DNA of 5,747 nucleotides from Chloroflexota bacterium. Lineage in GTDB: Bacteria > Chloroflexota > Limnocylindria > P2-11E. Both the position numbers and the translations under genes were made by a program. The stretch spans positions 1 through 5,747 of the forward strand of contig JACDAF010000325.1 in assembly GCA_013695575.1 (NCBI GenBank), read 5' to 3'. Shown here in pieces: positions 4,751 to 5,747 of this stretch; within the stretch, counting starts at the first letter, position 1, and every line of letters begins with the position of its first letter. The notes beneath the pieces are model-generated. The model worked only from the letters and a program-made list of their open reading frames with translations, searched no databases and was not told the origin of the DNA.

Positions 4751-5442
4751 GGCACCGCTTCGTCGTCGGACGCGACCTCGTGCTCTCCGTGGATCAGGCA
4801 CGACAGATCGCGTCGGTGCTGCGATGCGGGCGAGGCGACACCATCACGCTGCTGTCCGACGGCGAGGAGATCGAGTACCGGCTCGACCGGGTGAGCGCGT
4901 CGTCCATCGCGGGGACGGTGCTCGGGCGCCGCGCGTCGGATGCCGAGGCGCGCGTCCGGCTCGTGCTGGCGCTCCCGCTCCTTCGCGGCGAGCACAGCGA
5001 GCTCGCACTGGAATCGACGACGCAGCTCGGCGTCGCGCGCTTCGTCCCGTACACGAGCTCGCGGTCCGTCGCCCGGGGTCTCAGCGCGGAGAAGCGGCGA
5101 CGCTGGGAGCGCATCGCGCGTGAGGCGGTCGAGACCTCGCGCCGTGCGAGGCTGCCTGAGATCGGTCCGGTCATGCGCTGGCCGTCGCTCTTCGAAGAGC
5201 TGGAGGGTGACATCCTCGTCGCCTGGGAGATGGAGCGCGCGCTGCGGCTCGCCGACGCCGTCCCGCGAGCATCCGACGCGGTGTCGCTCGTCGTCGGGCC
5301 GGAAGGCGGGCTCAGCGCGGAGGAGGTCGATCTCGCGCGCAGCAAGGGCGCCCGCGTCGTCTCCCTCGGCAGGCGGCCGCTACGTGCGGAGACGGCCGCC
5401 ATCGCGGCGGTCGCGGAGCTCGTGGCTGCCCTGGACCGCTAG
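4747..5442 (+). CDS. rsmE: 16S rRNA (uracil-1498-N3) methyltransferase RsmE
   Basis: RsmE methylates N3 of U1498 of 16S rRNA in the assembled small subunit, using S-adenosylmethionine. The 231-residue length is normal. The N-terminal PUA-like part (about 1-65) is followed by a SPOUT (knotted) methyltransferase domain. That domain shows the family signatures RFVPYTSSRSV (about 98-108), VVGPEGGLSAEEV (182-194) and LGRRPLRAETA (207-217), which form the cofactor-binding knot. The segment before RFVPY reads ESTTQLGV, where many homologues have KATELGV, a mild deviation. The ATG at 4747 overlaps the prmA stop as ATGA, so the two are translationally coupled, and no separate Shine-Dalgarno is visible. 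It closes the operon and converges, 16 bases apart, on the gene on the opposite strand. No terminator hairpin is seen in that gap. Confidence 0.96.
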   Translation: MRHRFVVGRDLVLSVDQARQIASVLRCGRGDTITLLSDGEEIEYRLDRVSASSIAGTVLGRRASDAEARVRLVLALPLLRGEHSELALESTTQLGVARFVPYTSSRSVARGLSAEKRRRWERIAREAVETSRRARLPEIGPVMRWPSLFEELEGDILVAWEMERALRLADAVPRASDAVSLVVGPEGGLSAEEVDLARSKGARVVSLGRRPLRAETAAIAAVAELVAALDR

Positions 5443-5458
5443 GACGCTGGAGCCGTGC

Positions 5459-5747
5459 CTACGGCGCGGCGAACAGATCCCGGCTGACCCCCTCCACCGG
5501 GGCCGCGCCTGCGAGCGCGAAGTGCTCCTCGCTCCAGAGCCGCGCGAGCACCGCCCAGGGCAGCTGGAACAGGACGTGGCCGGTCATCTGCGTACGATGC
5601 GCTCGGACCGCGTCACGCTTGCGCGCACGTGCGCCGACACGTCGATCGTCGTTGTCACGGAGTCGTCGGGCACGCCGACGTCGCGCTCCATGTCGGCGCC
5701 GGCGGCAGCCGCCCGTCCCGCGCGCAGCCCCGCCTGCGTGAACGCGC
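5459..5747 (-). pseudogene. PIG-L/LmbE-family deacetylase, C-terminal part, frameshifted
   Basis: The gene enters from the right edge. One frame (5745 down to about 5622) reads ...MERDVGVPDDSVTTTIDVSAHVRA and then stops at TGA 5586-5584. The other, one base back, continues from about 5620 as KRDAVRAHRTQMTGHVLFQLP...LWSEEHFALAG and ends DLFAAP at TAG 5461-5459. Joined, they match the known C-terminus of PIG-L/LmbE zinc deacetylases (pattern P-D-D-x-x-T-T-x-x-D-V-S-x-H-V-x-x-K-R-x-A-x-x-A-H-x-x-Q), which remove acetyl groups from N-acetylglucosaminyl compounds. The zinc-binding N-terminal half lies outside the window. The break is a one-base loss within a GCGCGCAAG run. It may be a true mutation or a sequence error. 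Read literally, the second part could be a 42-residue ORF starting at ATG 5587 in an ATGA overlap, but its homology begins before that ATG. Confidence is in the family; the status of the break is open. Confidence 0.7.

Noticed and set aside
2800..4995. 731-codon open frame on the minus strand opposite dnaJ and prmA
   Set aside because: It is antisense to two certain genes, has low-complexity Arg/Ala/Ser-rich sequence with no recognisable domain, and arises from the scarcity of stop codons in GC-rich DNA.
5443..5458. Intrinsic terminator between rsmE and the convergent gene
   Set aside because: The 16-base gap holds no convincing stem-loop and no T-run on either strand.
5459..5587. Separate 42-residue gene starting with an ATGA overlap
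   Set aside because: Its frame carries family-like sequence (KRDAVRAHRTQ) before the ATG that joins the upstream frame, so a frameshifted PIG-L gene is the better explanation.

Overview
The window is ordinary chromosomal DNA of a GC-rich bacterium (about two thirds G+C by eye, third codon positions nearly all G or C). The conserved dnaJ-prmA-rsmE gene order is widespread, so it does not fix the phylum. The cyclase-type alpha/beta hydrolase, the PIG-L deacetylase, the GTG starts and the apparently leaderless promoters together suggest a Chloroflexota-like or actinobacterial-like lineage; this placement is inference. There are no RNA genes, insertion sequences, CRISPR arrays or large repeats that I can see.

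Layout. (1) Positions 1-1060, minus strand: a two-gene operon of a small Dabb-type alpha/beta-barrel protein followed, with a GTGA stop/start overlap, by an alpha/beta hydrolase that runs off the left edge. (2) Positions 1205-1731, plus strand: a probable small one-helix membrane protein whose frame is disturbed in this sequence, then a four-helix membrane protein with a histidine cluster. (3) Positions 2788-1685, minus strand: three membrane-protein genes (a CopD/DUF2269-like four-helix protein, a 65-residue two-helix protein with a histidine-rich loop, and a four-helix protein without a canonical start codon). The last converges on and overlaps the tail of the plus-strand gene. (4) Positions 2806-5442, plus strand: the housekeeping operon dnaJ (chaperone), prmA (ribosomal protein L11 methyltransferase) and rsmE (16S rRNA U1498 methyltransferase). 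(5) Positions 5747-5459, minus strand: the C-terminal part of a PIG-L/LmbE-family deacetylase, broken by an apparent one-base loss.

The genes with a clear job serve protein folding and ribosome modification. The membrane genes have no assignable function. The most interesting signals concern expression. dnaJ and the CopD-like gene diverge from a 17-base gap whose near-palindromic GATAATC supplies a -10-like box on each strand, each exactly six bases from its ATG, which suggests a bidirectional leaderless promoter. prmA lacks a canonical start where its family begins, but an ACG lies 8 bases after a perfect Shine-Dalgarno sequence. A second gene appears to begin at CTG in a CTGA overlap. Two genes carry frame disruptions, which may be real or may be assembly errors. 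I see no evidence of a new defence or mobile system here.
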